From Spirosoma sp. 48-14 (GTDB lineage Bacteria; Bacteroidota; Bacteroidia; Cytophagales; Spirosomataceae), in NCBI RefSeq assembly GCF_001898575.1, contig NZ_MKUD01000032.1, forward strand, positions 26,732 to 90,731: a stretch of 64,000 bases of DNA, read 5' to 3'. Below the pieces are notes generated by a model. It ran no database searches. It worked only from the letters and a program-made list of their open reading frames with translations, and was not told where the DNA came from. This document shows, one piece after another, positions 51,824 to 60,248 of the stretch. Positions within the stretch are counted from its first letter, which is position 1. The number at the start of each line of letters is the position of its first letter. The translations under genes and the position numbers were made by a program.

Positions 51824-51853
51824 TTTGGCTGGCATAGGGGGCGTTTACTTTTG
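51824..51853 (+). promoter_or_regulatory. Promoter of second LytTR gene
   Basis: TTTG at 51824-51827 and TACTTTTG at 51846-51853 are separated by 18 nt, within the range for this phylum. The predicted start lies about 35 nt before the ATG at 51895. Confidence 0.6.
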
Positions 51854-51894
51854 TCTGCGAAACAACGACACAAGACTTAAACACCCCCTTGCTA

Positions 51895-52242
51895 ATGGAC
51901 ACATTGCTTCTGCCTCACTTTACATCGAAACGCTCTATTCCTATACAAACCATCGAATACCTGGAAGCCATGGGTAATTACACGATGGTTCATTTGATGG
52001 GACAAAAACCGATGCTTGTAGCGATCACGCTGAAACGATTCGAAGAACGATTGCCCTCCTTCCTGCGGATTCATAAAGGGATGCTGGTAAACCCTGCTCA
52101 TATTGTTACTTACCGAATTCGGTACGAATCGAATCCATTTGTTGAACTCTCGCGCGAACGGCAGCTAACCGTATCACGTCGGCAGATTCGAAGGTTAAGA
52201 CCAACCCTGGCCGCTTTCTCAACGGTTACTGCTAAATCCTGA
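51895..52242 (+). CDS. Minimal LytTR DNA-binding protein
   Basis: A 115-residue protein that is little more than a LytTR domain: IEYLEAMGNYTMVHLMG, ITLKRFEERLPSFLRIHKGMLVNPAHI and LTVSRRQIRRLRP. I chose the ATG at 51895, since the TTG at 51889 adds only two residues and the promoter spacing fits either. It shares the ITLKR/YTLKR, ERLP/AKLP and SRR marks with the LytTR protein at 50510 but is clearly diverged. It has its own promoter and terminator. Confidence 0.86.
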   Translation: MDTLLLPHFTSKRSIPIQTIEYLEAMGNYTMVHLMGQKPMLVAITLKRFEERLPSFLRIHKGMLVNPAHIVTYRIRYESNPFVELSRERQLTVSRRQIRRLRPTLAAFSTVTAKS

Positions 52243-52313
52243 TAATCAAATCAGGCCTGTGCAGTTTTAGGTTTTCTTATCATCTAGTTTAAGCGTACTT
52301 TAGATTTAAAGAA

Positions 52314-52341
52314 ACAGGCCATGCTAACTAGCATGGCCTGT
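52314..52341. terminator. Terminator after second LytTR gene
   Basis: ACAGGCCATGCTA (52314-52326) is perfectly inverted at 52329-52341 (TAGCATGGCCTGT) with a very short loop. T-run after it is weak. Confidence 0.65.
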
Positions 52342-52651
52342 CTAATTGCAAGGTGTAAAGTAGACATTTAAAGACAGTTAAATACCATATATGTAAACCG
52401 CCAGCTATACTACTTACTTATTGGTAAACAATATTAATACCATAGTCTATACAAAACAAAACTATTTTAGTTTGTTTAATTACTTTTTAAATAAATTAGA
52501 CAAACTAAAGGCTTTCATAATTAGTATTCTATTGAATAGAGTTTAATCTGGGTGACTGGTAAATAAAAAGTTAATCTTACGTGTATTTACGTAACTATTC
52601 TGTAGAGGTAATAGCAGCGCCCAAGTTATGTGTACTGTATGGGACCTGACC
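52342..52651. other. AT-rich gene-free region
   Basis: About 310 bp, far richer in A and T than the genes around it, with no reading frame of note. It contains a 16-bp inverted repeat. The downstream neighbour is the end of the leftward ThuA gene, so this region is not an obvious promoter for any annotated gene. Confidence 0.5.
52466..52509. repeat. 16-bp inverted repeat in AT-rich region
   Basis: TTTAGTTTGTTTAATT (52466-52481) and AATTAGACAAACTAAA (52494-52509) are inverted with one mismatch around a 12-nt AT loop. It could be a regulator binding site or a terminator for the ThuA transcript. Confidence 0.55.
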
Positions 52652-53629
52652 TTATTCCGTAAAACTTCGTTTACTAGTCGAATTTGGTGTTGGAAAATCA
52701 GGGGGAATGGGAATATCAACTTTACCGGTAGCTGCCCACTGGGCCCCTCGCTGTAGCGAAGTAATGAAGCCTACACATTCGACAGAGTAGTCGACGTGGC
52801 CTAAGGGCGTATGGAAAATCCGCCCCTTTCCGTAGTTGATGGTCATCAGCATAGGTTCATTGCGACCCGTACCCTTGTTCTCCGTAGACGAAAAGGCGGT
52901 TGCCAATACGGCCATATTCTCGGCTGGTCCGCGCAACCGATCGTACATCTCATCTTTCGTATGCATCCAGGTTAAGGGCATTCCTTTCGTGATAGGATGA
53001 TTCGTGTCGCGTACGGTAATCAAAAACTCCTGTTGTGCACCATGCGATCCGGCCCGACCAGGTTGCTGGTCTCTAATCAACTTTCCTTCGTTATCATAAT
53101 ATACGTAAGGACCATCTTTCTCGGTTCGATCACCCCAGCCTCCCAAACCAATCATTTTGTTATAGGCAGGCCACAACGGAAACGAATTATCAGCCGCATG
53201 GACCACAACCAGGCCACCCCCTTTTTTTATGAAGCTTTCGAAGTCAGTCTGCGTTTCATCGGACCAGGGAGCGGCATTCCAGCCAAAATTACAGACAACA
53301 AGATCATAGTTCGAAAAATCGGGGTGAAAGCTGGAATCTGCTCGGGATTTTGGCAGTGCTTTCGTTGTCTGAACACCCGGAATTTTGTATTTGTCAATTA
53401 AATCTGCTCCGTTCCAGGTATAATACGTTCGTTTTACGTCGACCGAAAATTTGCCTGTCTCTTCCAGGTAACGCTTGATCATAAACGTGATTTTGGGCCA
53501 CTGATCATGGTTGTTCTGCCCATCAACGATTAGTGTCCGAATGACTTTCGTTTTAGTCTTATTGGGCGATTGTGCTAATCCCGCGCTGGTAATGACAAGC
53601 AGCAGAAACAGAGTGTATAGGGGTTTCAT
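52652..53629 (-). CDS. Exported ThuA domain protein
   Basis: A 325-residue protein with a signal peptide ending near residue 19 (SAGLAQ). The ThuA (class I glutamine amidotransferase-like) fold shows TLIVDGQNNHDQWP, the strand-turn YDLVVCNFGWNAAPW, GGGLVVVHAADNSFP, GWGDRTEKDGPYVYY, MTINYGKGRIFHTPLGHVDYS. Catalytic Cys of true amidotransferases is absent. ThuA proteins are linked to trehalose and other sugar use and are abundant in Cytophagales, but no reaction is established. It stands alone. Confidence 0.87.
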   Translation of the reverse strand: MKPLYTLFLLLVITSAGLAQSPNKTKTKVIRTLIVDGQNNHDQWPKITFMIKRYLEETGKFSVDVKRTYYTWNGADLIDKYKIPGVQTTKALPKSRADSSFHPDFSNYDLVVCNFGWNAAPWSDETQTDFESFIKKGGGLVVVHAADNSFPLWPAYNKMIGLGGWGDRTEKDGPYVYYDNEGKLIRDQQPGRAGSHGAQQEFLITVRDTNHPITKGMPLTWMHTKDEMYDRLRGPAENMAVLATAFSSTENKGTGRNEPMLMTINYGKGRIFHTPLGHVDYSVECVGFITSLQRGAQWAATGKVDIPIPPDFPTPNSTSKRSFTE

Positions 53630-53853
53630 AAGAACTGTTTGGCCATAATAGATTTACGGACTCGGAAAATGTAGTAGCTGGATGCAAAAACGCGAAATGG
53701 ATTGAATCTACTTGAGCAGTTTGGGAAACTCTTGTGAGCGACTATCAGTAATGTTTGGCTGATCTCCAGTCATTGAGCTGAACTGAACTAACTACCGTAT
53801 CGTAGGCGTGGCAATTGACTTATTGCTAAATGGTCAAGATCAAACTTAACAGA

Positions 53854-55143
53854 TCAGGGACAATAAACGGGTTGGCCAACAGGTGAAGCGGCTTGCCGAC
53901 CGGATGGCAGTATCTGGTTATAATTTAATCGTGTAATCAGTCGGGGTGCTAGTTCGTAATTGTACTGCATAACCAGTGCATCGGAAAGTGTCTGCATCAT
54001 GCTGACACCCGGCCGGTAATAGGGAGTAGTAGCTGGCGATACATAGCTGAACTGGCTGATCAGTATATCCTGTGGAAATTGATCGCGCCAGTATTCGGGA
54101 ACGACATACTGATATCCCCGAGCGGGCTGAGCTTCCAACCTAACTAGTTGATTCACGTAGCCTTTGACCTGAAACTCGCGATACTGATTCCAATAGCTAC
54201 CGCAGGTACCAAGAACCTTCAAAGGGTCACCACCAACCATAAGTGGAAATGTCTGACAATCACGGAGTGTATCGTGTGCTAGTCCAAAGGAATGGCCTAA
54301 CTCATGAGCGGCCAATTCAGCATTGGCATTCAAGCAAACCAGGAATGGACCTTCATAGGTGGAGTAACCTGCATAGGGGTATTTGGGATAACCCGTTGGG
54401 AGGGTTGGGTCTTTCATGAAAAAGACAATCCGGGTAGCTGCTTTAGCTTGTTTGAGGGCTACCAGCTTCTGGGTGAGTGGATCGGTTGAATCCGCAAATA
54501 GTTTATTCATCAAGCCTTCCGGATCTCCACTATCCTTGAAACGAGCCATTTCATCGGCCGACAATGGGTAGATGATATGCTGAAAGACGAGTTTATTCAA
54601 TTCCTGCGGATGTTCTGGTTGGGCACGGTTTAGAAAATCGACAAAAACTCGATTCTGATATGGATCGTAATGATTACCATTGATTGTAGGAAACGCGCTG
54701 ACGAAAGATGGATCAGTGAGTATGTAAAGTAATCGAATGGTATCCCGCTTATTGGATGGTAAGTCTGCAAACGTGCGGGCTAGCCTGGTACCCACTATTA
54801 CCGATTGAATGCCGAAGATCTGTCGGGTATTTCGGTCGATAGTCAGTTTTACCTGATAGGTAGCGTTACGGGTAAATTGATGGGTAATTCGAGGTGACTG
54901 GGTACTCACCTGCGCAGTGCTATCGCCAAAATTCCAGCGATAGGTGGCTCCCTGCTGACTTGAATCCGCCTTAAAAACAACTAGTCCATCCTGCTGGGGA
55001 ACTATGTGAACAGTAAAAAGCGCTGTTTCCGGGCTATCTGGGGGCAGCTCTCTTGAACAAAAAATTAACAGAGAACTCATAGCCACCAGGCAGATGGGGA
55101 GCCATTTTCCAATAGGCGCGATGTTGTGGATTATCGATTTCAT
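53854..55143 (-). CDS. PKD-domain lipoprotein metzincin
   Basis: A 429-residue predicted lipoprotein (lipobox LLIFC, Cys29). Residues about 42-125 are a PKD domain (TYRWNFGDSTAQ ... HQFTRNATYQVKLTI). The C-terminal half holds a metzincin zinc motif ELAAHELGHSFGLAHD (HExxHxxGxxHD) with a possible Met-turn in FPLMVGG about 20 residues on. It is probably a surface-anchored protease. Unlike the protease at 6048 it has no type IX sorting domain. The leftward gene stands alone between ThuA and tRNA-Leu. Confidence 0.83.
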   Translation of the reverse strand: MKSIIHNIAPIGKWLPICLVAMSSLLIFCSRELPPDSPETALFTVHIVPQQDGLVVFKADSSQQGATYRWNFGDSTAQVSTQSPRITHQFTRNATYQVKLTIDRNTRQIFGIQSVIVGTRLARTFADLPSNKRDTIRLLYILTDPSFVSAFPTINGNHYDPYQNRVFVDFLNRAQPEHPQELNKLVFQHIIYPLSADEMARFKDSGDPEGLMNKLFADSTDPLTQKLVALKQAKAATRIVFFMKDPTLPTGYPKYPYAGYSTYEGPFLVCLNANAELAAHELGHSFGLAHDTLRDCQTFPLMVGGDPLKVLGTCGSYWNQYREFQVKGYVNQLVRLEAQPARGYQYVVPEYWRDQFPQDILISQFSYVSPATTPYYRPGVSMMQTLSDALVMQYNYELAPRLITRLNYNQILPSGRQAASPVGQPVYCP

Positions 55144-55320
55144 CGACGTTTGTATTTAACAGTTGAGTGTGAGGCAAAAATTTGCCAGGTAAGCTCCGCC
55201 AATAGGAATCAACTGATGGGTAAGAAGCTCATCAAAAATTAGTAGGTTGATTACTCTGTAAACCTAGAATGTTCCACCTCTTTTGGCCTTGATCTACTAT
55301 TTATACAAACCGAAAAACAA

Positions 55321-55352
55321 ACAAGCACTTACTAGTAAGTGTAAGTGCTTGT
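55321..55352 (-). terminator. Terminator of tRNA-Leu
   Basis: ACAAGCACTTAC (55321-55332) and GTAAGTGCTTGT (55341-55352) form a perfect 12-bp stem. Read leftward it is followed by a T-rich run and lies just downstream of the tRNA. Confidence 0.75.
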
Positions 55353-55368
55353 TTTTTAGTTTGTTATG

Positions 55369-55450
55369 TGACCACGGGGAGACTCGAACTCCCATGCCGT
55401 GAAGCACCACCCCCTCAAGATGGCGTGTCTACCAGTTTCACCACGTGGCC
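55369..55450 (-). tRNA. tRNA-Leu (GAG anticodon)
   Basis: The minus strand folds into an 82-nt class II tRNA. Acceptor GGCCACG pairs with CGTGGTC, discriminator A. The anticodon stem CCATC/GGTGG encloses the loop TTGAGGG with anticodon GAG, reading CUC and CUU Leu codons. A variable arm and the T-loop TTCGAGT are present. CCA is not encoded. Confidence 0.95.
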
Positions 55451-55602
55451 GATTCGGTTATCGAGGTGCAAATATAGCGTTTTAGCTTTTTTCTGCAAAA
55501 GACGCCCGTAAATCTTTTGCTTTTTTCCCTGCGCCAGGGGGGAAACCGACGAAAATTTCGTACTTTTATCTTTCTAAATTAAAAGATTAAAGCCCATATA
55601 GT

Positions 55603-56016
55603 ATGGCACTTGAATTAGTCGGAAAGCTCATAAAAGTATTACCCGAAGTTACGGGGCAGGGTCGGAATGGAGCCTGGAATAAACAGGAATTTGTTATTGA
55701 AACACTGGATAGTCAATATCCTAAGAAAGTTTGCATGACCGCCTGGGGTGAAAAAGCGAATGATCTGAAGCAGTTTGCCGAAGGTGATACGCTGAAAGCC
55801 ACCTTTAGCGCCGAGTCTCGCGAGTATAACGATCGTTGGTATACGGAACTGCGTGCGTTTCGAATCGAACTGACCGATGGCGATAGTGCCCCGGCCGCAC
55901 CGGCAAGACCTGCTACGATGCAACAACCACAAGCGCGTTCAACGCAGCCAGCTCAATCGTCGGCTATGTCGTTCAACGCAGCCTTTGACGAGGAAAGCAA
56001 CGATCTTCCATTTTAA
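55603..56016 (+). CDS. DUF3127 OB-fold protein with SSB-like tail
   Basis: A 137-residue protein of the Bacteroidota DUF3127 family. The first 100 residues form an OB-like barrel (GKLIKVLPEVTGQGRNGAWNKQEFVIET, KVCMTAWGEKANDLKQF, SREYNDRWYTELRAFRIE). A flexible Pro/Gln/Ala-rich linker follows, and the protein ends in DEESNDLPF, which resembles the acidic C-terminal tip of single-strand DNA-binding proteins that recruits repair partners. An SSB-like role is an inference. It lies between two tRNA genes and is followed by a palindrome. Confidence 0.87.
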   Translation: MALELVGKLIKVLPEVTGQGRNGAWNKQEFVIETLDSQYPKKVCMTAWGEKANDLKQFAEGDTLKATFSAESREYNDRWYTELRAFRIELTDGDSAPAAPARPATMQQPQARSTQPAQSSAMSFNAAFDEESNDLPF

Positions 56017-56023
56017 CAACAGC

Positions 56024-56090
56024 AAACGAAGAAGGGTAAGAACAAGAGAATGGATATACCATTTTCTCGTGTTCTTACCCTTCTTCGTTT
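56024..56090. repeat. 25-bp palindrome between DUF3127 gene and tRNA-Lys
   Basis: AAACGAAGAAGGGTAAGAAC and onward (56024-56048) is inverted at 56066-56090 with one mismatch. It lies between convergent genes and ends 14 bp from the tRNA-Lys 3' end. Arms are purine-rich on one strand, as in the GAAAGAG class, but the core motif is absent. Confidence 0.75.
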
Positions 56091-56103
56091 AAGATTCTTT
56101 TTG

Positions 56104-56176
56104 TGATTCGGCTGGGATTCGAACCCAGGACCCATACATTAAAAGTGTATTGCTCTACCAGCTGAGCTACCGAATC
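56104..56176 (-). tRNA. tRNA-Lys (TTT anticodon)
   Basis: The minus strand folds into a 73-nt tRNA. Acceptor GATTCGG pairs with CCGAATC, discriminator A. D-arm GCTCAGCTGGTAGAGC, anticodon stem ATACA/TGTAT with loop CTTTTAA (anticodon TTT), and T-arm CTGGG TTCGAAT CCCAG are complete. CCA is not encoded. Confidence 0.97.
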
Positions 56177-56232
56177 AGTTGAACAGATTTCGCTTTTGAG
56201 AGCGTCTTTGTTCCTAATCGCGGTGCAAAATT

Positions 56233-56976
56233 ATGGCCTTATTTCGTTCATTGCAAGCTATTCGTCTTAAAATAAGCCTATTTTTTTGTTTGCTGTCAGT
56301 TACTGCGCTGGCACAGACGGCCTTAACAGATTCTCTTCATCGAGCAGACTCGCTATTTGCCAGAGGAAATTACGCGCATGCTGCCTATTTATTTGAGATG
56401 GCTTTGGCTGAAGGGCATACCGCTACTGACCCGATATTGTTAAAACTTGCCAGCATTTATGAGCAGCAAAATGACATTCCCCGACTGCTTTATTATCTGG
56501 ATGTCTATTTTGATAGACACCCGGACGATGCTGTGCTGCGCCGAATGAATGAAATCGCTCGAGCCAATAATCTCAGCGGCTATGAGACCGATGACCTGAA
56601 TTATTTCTACCTGTTTTATCGAAAATACGGAATTTATTTTCTCCTCTTTTTGCTAATTCCGGCAGGCTATGTCTTTAGTGTTCTTATCCTGAAGGTGATC
56701 CGCAAAGAAGAGATCCCAACCCGCCAGAAGTGGATTGTCTTTCTGTATCTGTTCCTGTTACTCATCTTTACCAATTTGCCTGAGGGGGTTCAGTCGGGTA
56801 TTACCAGCCATGATCGGGTGCTGCTTCGCACCGACCCTTCTGCGGCTGCACCCGTAGTAGAGGTGATTGGTCGTGGACACAAGCTCAATATCCTGGGCAA
56901 AAAAGATATCTACCTGCGTATCCTCTGGCATAATGAACTCTACTTCATCCGACGTGACAACGTTTGGATAATTTAA
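56233..56976 (+). CDS. TPR/SH3-domain membrane protein, BatE-like
   Basis: A 247-residue protein with a signal peptide ending near residue 28 (ALAQT), two TPR-like helical pairs at about 32-115 (DSLFARGNYAHAAYLFEMAL, PRLLYYLDVYFDRHPDD), two membrane segments at about 131-154 and 165-183, and a C-terminal bacterial SH3-like domain (HDRVLLRTDPSAAAPVVEVIGRG). The layout resembles BatE of the Bacteroidota aerotolerance cluster, but no other bat genes are here, so this is only a likeness. It probably sits in the inner membrane with the SH3 part in the periplasm. Confidence 0.72.
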   Translation: MALFRSLQAIRLKISLFFCLLSVTALAQTALTDSLHRADSLFARGNYAHAAYLFEMALAEGHTATDPILLKLASIYEQQNDIPRLLYYLDVYFDRHPDDAVLRRMNEIARANNLSGYETDDLNYFYLFYRKYGIYFLLFLLIPAGYVFSVLILKVIRKEEIPTRQKWIVFLYLFLLLIFTNLPEGVQSGITSHDRVLLRTDPSAAAPVVEVIGRGHKLNILGKKDIYLRILWHNELYFIRRDNVWII

Positions 56977-56980
56977 TGAG

Positions 56981-57047
56981 CGAAAGAGTGAATGAGTGAA
57001 AGAGCGAAATGCTGACGCAAACTATTCTTCACTCTTTCACTCTTTCG
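56981..57047. repeat. GAAAGAG-type palindrome with TGACGC core
   Basis: Arms 56981-57000 and 57028-57047 are inverted over 20 bp with one mismatch. The loop carries GAAATGCTGACGCAA, matching the cores at 5411-5495 and 42851-42936. It lies between convergent genes, ending 1 bp before the SDR stop codon. Confidence 0.85.
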
Positions 57048-57048
57048 A

Positions 57049-57858
57049 TCATTTCTTAAGTGGCGAGTCTTTTTCTTTGGCCAGCGTGTTGTAGACGAGT
57101 TTGTCGGCAAGGCTGGGTAGCCACTTATTGATGAATACGGTCAGCTTCCCCTGGGTGGTTAGAATAAGTTCACGCTTACGGGATTTTACCGCTTTTAGAA
57201 TATGATCGGAGCATTCTTCGGCGCTCATCATATTGCTTTCGTCGCGCATGGTTTCACCTTTGGCATTACCGTGGGCATCCAGAGCGGAGTAACGAATATT
57301 TGAGGCTGTAAATCCAGGGCAGGCCGTCAATACGTGAACGCCCGTATGCAATAGTTCGGTGCGAACAGCTTCCAGAAACCCGTTCATCGCAAACTTGGAG
57401 GCCGAATAGCCTGACCGTACAGGAAGTCCCCTATATCCAGCTATCGAGGAGATACCGACGATAGAGCCTTTTGATTCGATAAGGTAGGGTAGGGCGTATC
57501 GGGTAGCGTAAACGGTTCCCATAAAGTTGATGTCCATTACTTTCTGAATCACCGACGGATCGGTATCAATCAGCATGGAACGCATGGAAATCCCCGCGTT
57601 ATTGATCAGAACATCCAGGCGGCCGTATTGAGCGATAGTCTGTTCGATAAGCCGTTTGACATCGGCTTCCACACTGACATCGGCTGTTATGGAAAATACA
57701 TCTATACTGGCCTGCTGTAGTTCACTGGTTACGGCTTGTAGCGCGTCGGCCTTGCGTCCGCAGATGACAATATGAGCTCCTTCGCGCCCAAACGCAAAAG
57801 CCAGCGCCCGGCCGATACCCGACGAAGCACCGGTAATCAATACAACTTTATTTTTCAT
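57049..57858 (-). CDS. Short-chain dehydrogenase/reductase
   Basis: A 269-residue SDR enzyme, cytoplasmic, NAD(P)-dependent. The nucleotide loop is TGASSGIG at residues 9-16, NNAG at 87-90, and the catalytic set Ser138 / Tyr151 / Lys155 is in ISSIAGYRGLPVRSGYSASK. Arg at the second strand (CGRKAD) points to NADPH. A C-terminal hydrophobic helix (VFINKWLPSLADKLVY) resembles membrane-associated SDRs such as DltE or DHRS7. The substrate is unknown. A palindrome directly follows its stop. Confidence 0.92.
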   Translation of the reverse strand: MKNKVVLITGASSGIGRALAFAFGREGAHIVICGRKADALQAVTSELQQASIDVFSITADVSVEADVKRLIEQTIAQYGRLDVLINNAGISMRSMLIDTDPSVIQKVMDINFMGTVYATRYALPYLIESKGSIVGISSIAGYRGLPVRSGYSASKFAMNGFLEAVRTELLHTGVHVLTACPGFTASNIRYSALDAHGNAKGETMRDESNMMSAEECSDHILKAVKSRKRELILTTQGKLTVFINKWLPSLADKLVYNTLAKEKDSPLKK

Positions 57859-57935
57859 AGAGGGAACAAAGATAGAGCAATTCGTCGATAGTAAGCAGGG
57901 GTGAATTGAATCGACTCACTGCCTGCCAACGGCGA

Positions 57936-60179
57936 TTAACGAATCAAGGTAACCGTTCCTTTTAGGGTTCGTTGGGTGGTAAGGAGTAGGTAGTAATAGG
58001 TGCCGGTAGGGGAGTTGGTGCCGTACCATCGGAATTTAGGGTCAGTGGACGAAAAAATGGTAGCTCCCCAGCGATTAGTAATGTCAACACGTCTGAACTG
58101 CTCGCTACAGGAGTTTTCAGGTAAGTCTTTGACGGCAAAATAGTCGTTGATCCCGTCGCCATTGGGGGTAAATACATTTGGCACTTTAATGTCGGCCGCG
58201 AATGTTGGGTTGGTAACATGGAAGGTGACGGTCGTAGTAGCGGTATGATTGGGCTGGCAGGATCGATCATCGACCACAAAATCCACCACAAACGTTGCTT
58301 CGGTTTTCCCTGCCATTAGTTCGCAGGTGGGTTTCCAGTCAAAAGCCGATCGGAGCGTAGGCAAACCTGATTTATTTGTGAAGTTCATTCCCAGATCTTT
58401 TACATCGAAACCACGTCCTGTTCCCGAAAGTTGAATCGTATCCCGGTCGGGGTCATTGCCCAGCACATCGAAAGCGGTGTGCCCTGTCGAATCGTTTGGG
58501 CTAACGGTAAGTTCAACCACAGGTTGGGGGAGTGTCGTTTGAACACTAGGTGGCTGACTGGGTTTGCCCACTGCCGACAGATTGACCGTAACCGTATCGC
58601 GCAGGTTCTGATTACAGCGGGTATCCGTAACAATAAAGTCGACTATGTAGTTGGGTTGGGTTGCCTGCGTACAGGTTGGTTTCCAGGTAAAGAGCTGGGA
58701 GACCTTTCCCACTCCCGAAGCTGATCCAAAAGTCATACCTGCCTGGGTCAGCGCAAAGCCTCGCCCCACAGCCTGAATGGTAATATTGTCGTTGTCAATA
58801 TCATTGCCGAAAGCTGTGAATGTCAGCGAGGTTCCTACATTGATTTTGGCCAGATTGTTCAGCAGGTTGGTACTGGCTGTTGGCTTATGGTTTAGGGATG
58901 GAGTTATTGATAGCTGGATGCTGATGGTATCGCTAAGCCCTTGCGGACAACCATCGTCGGTGGCTCGAATCATAAGCGTAACGGGTTTGCCATCGGCACC
59001 AACGCATCGGCCAAAGCAGAATTTCGCCTGTAACGTATCCTTGCTGCTTCGCGTGAACAAATCGCCGGGGGCAATGGTCAGGCCAGGCAGTGACCCACTC
59101 ATATTGATAATGGTAATGTGCTGGTTCGGGTCAATGTCGGTAACATACAGACTTAAACAGTTCGTGTCCTTTTCGGCAATGGTGAGCACGGTTCCTTCTT
59201 TATAAAAGGTTTTCTGACCGTCGGGCCTGAAAAGGAGTTGGGGAGCGTTGTTGCGGGGACAGTCGATCACTAGCACCTGAAAATCACGCCGAACTACCCC
59301 GATCCGTTTACCCGCCCGAAATTCGGCTACTTCGACTGAAAAAACGAATAAGCCTGCCCGGTCGGGCGTGACGCTCAGTAAACCGGTACGGGCATTGACG
59401 CGAAGGGGCGCCGAACCCGGAATTTCATTCGCAACAGAGATGCCGGTATTCCATTGAATAGTCGGATACGGGCCTGAGTAAAAGACGGGTTGATCAAAGG
59501 GATTGCTGGGATTACTGGGAATGGGTATTGCTGCCGTGCTGAAGCCATTGTAAGGAGTAACCAGCGTATAGCTCAGACTATCACCATCGGTATCTTTGGC
59601 GCTGAAATCAAGTGTGAAGGGTTGCCCAATACAGGCATAATCGCCTTTAGGAATTGTAAAATTTGGTGACGAGTTTTTGGTCGATAAAGCTGGAAATTCC
59701 AGGTAGAAGGTCGAGCCTGCCCCGCTGGGATTGACAATATTATTGATGACTCCATTTCGACAACAACGATCCCACGAAATGTAATAGCCGCCCGGATCGT
59801 TGAAGATATTGGGGTCGAACGTTACGTCGTTACTGTATTTGATCAATAACGTACTCAGACTCGATGTGGCACAGGCAGGTCTGGTATATACAACAGGTTG
59901 TTCACTAACGTAAGAAAGAGCGAGCGCACCCATAAACTGGTTAGTCCGTTTGGAAAAAATACCCACCCGGATCACCCCATCTCTAGCACCCTGACTGCCA
60001 TTAACAAGGTCGAAGTACAGATTCAGGTTGACCCGGTGGGTATAAGTTGACTGAGTACCCAGGTACCGCAGTTCAAGTTCTCCCCCGACGATGTGCGTTG
60101 CTGAGCTGAAGTGGCTGATAACCAGAAGGAAGGATGTCAGTAAAAAAGGCAGCCTTATCAGACGGTACAAGTTGAGCAT
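57936..60179 (-). CDS. Type IX-secreted gliding-motility-type protein (CHU_C)
   Basis: A 747-residue secreted protein. A signal peptide ends near residue 28 (SSATHI). Several Ig/cadherin-like regions follow (KDTDGDSLSYTLV), including two tandem ~100-residue copies at about 430-535 and 545-650, each with a GND-D-D turn, a GRGF segment, and a FTWKPTC / FDWKPTC end. The last 90 residues are a CHU_C-type domain (VPNVFTPNGDGINDYF ... NRWGATIF ... GTYYYLL), a type B type IX signal often called gliding motility-associated. It is probably a cell-surface adhesin. Confidence 0.9.
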   Translation of the reverse strand: MLNLYRLIRLPFLLTSFLLVISHFSSATHIVGGELELRYLGTQSTYTHRVNLNLYFDLVNGSQGARDGVIRVGIFSKRTNQFMGALALSYVSEQPVVYTRPACATSSLSTLLIKYSNDVTFDPNIFNDPGGYYISWDRCCRNGVINNIVNPSGAGSTFYLEFPALSTKNSSPNFTIPKGDYACIGQPFTLDFSAKDTDGDSLSYTLVTPYNGFSTAAIPIPSNPSNPFDQPVFYSGPYPTIQWNTGISVANEIPGSAPLRVNARTGLLSVTPDRAGLFVFSVEVAEFRAGKRIGVVRRDFQVLVIDCPRNNAPQLLFRPDGQKTFYKEGTVLTIAEKDTNCLSLYVTDIDPNQHITIINMSGSLPGLTIAPGDLFTRSSKDTLQAKFCFGRCVGADGKPVTLMIRATDDGCPQGLSDTISIQLSITPSLNHKPTASTNLLNNLAKINVGTSLTFTAFGNDIDNDNITIQAVGRGFALTQAGMTFGSASGVGKVSQLFTWKPTCTQATQPNYIVDFIVTDTRCNQNLRDTVTVNLSAVGKPSQPPSVQTTLPQPVVELTVSPNDSTGHTAFDVLGNDPDRDTIQLSGTGRGFDVKDLGMNFTNKSGLPTLRSAFDWKPTCELMAGKTEATFVVDFVVDDRSCQPNHTATTTVTFHVTNPTFAADIKVPNVFTPNGDGINDYFAVKDLPENSCSEQFRRVDITNRWGATIFSSTDPKFRWYGTNSPTGTYYYLLLTTQRTLKGTVTLIR

Positions 60180-60248
60180 AGGGTAGAAATTGTTCGGAAT
60201 GGAGAGTGTCCGAAAATGGATGCTTAAATTAGCGACTTTTTAGGACTT

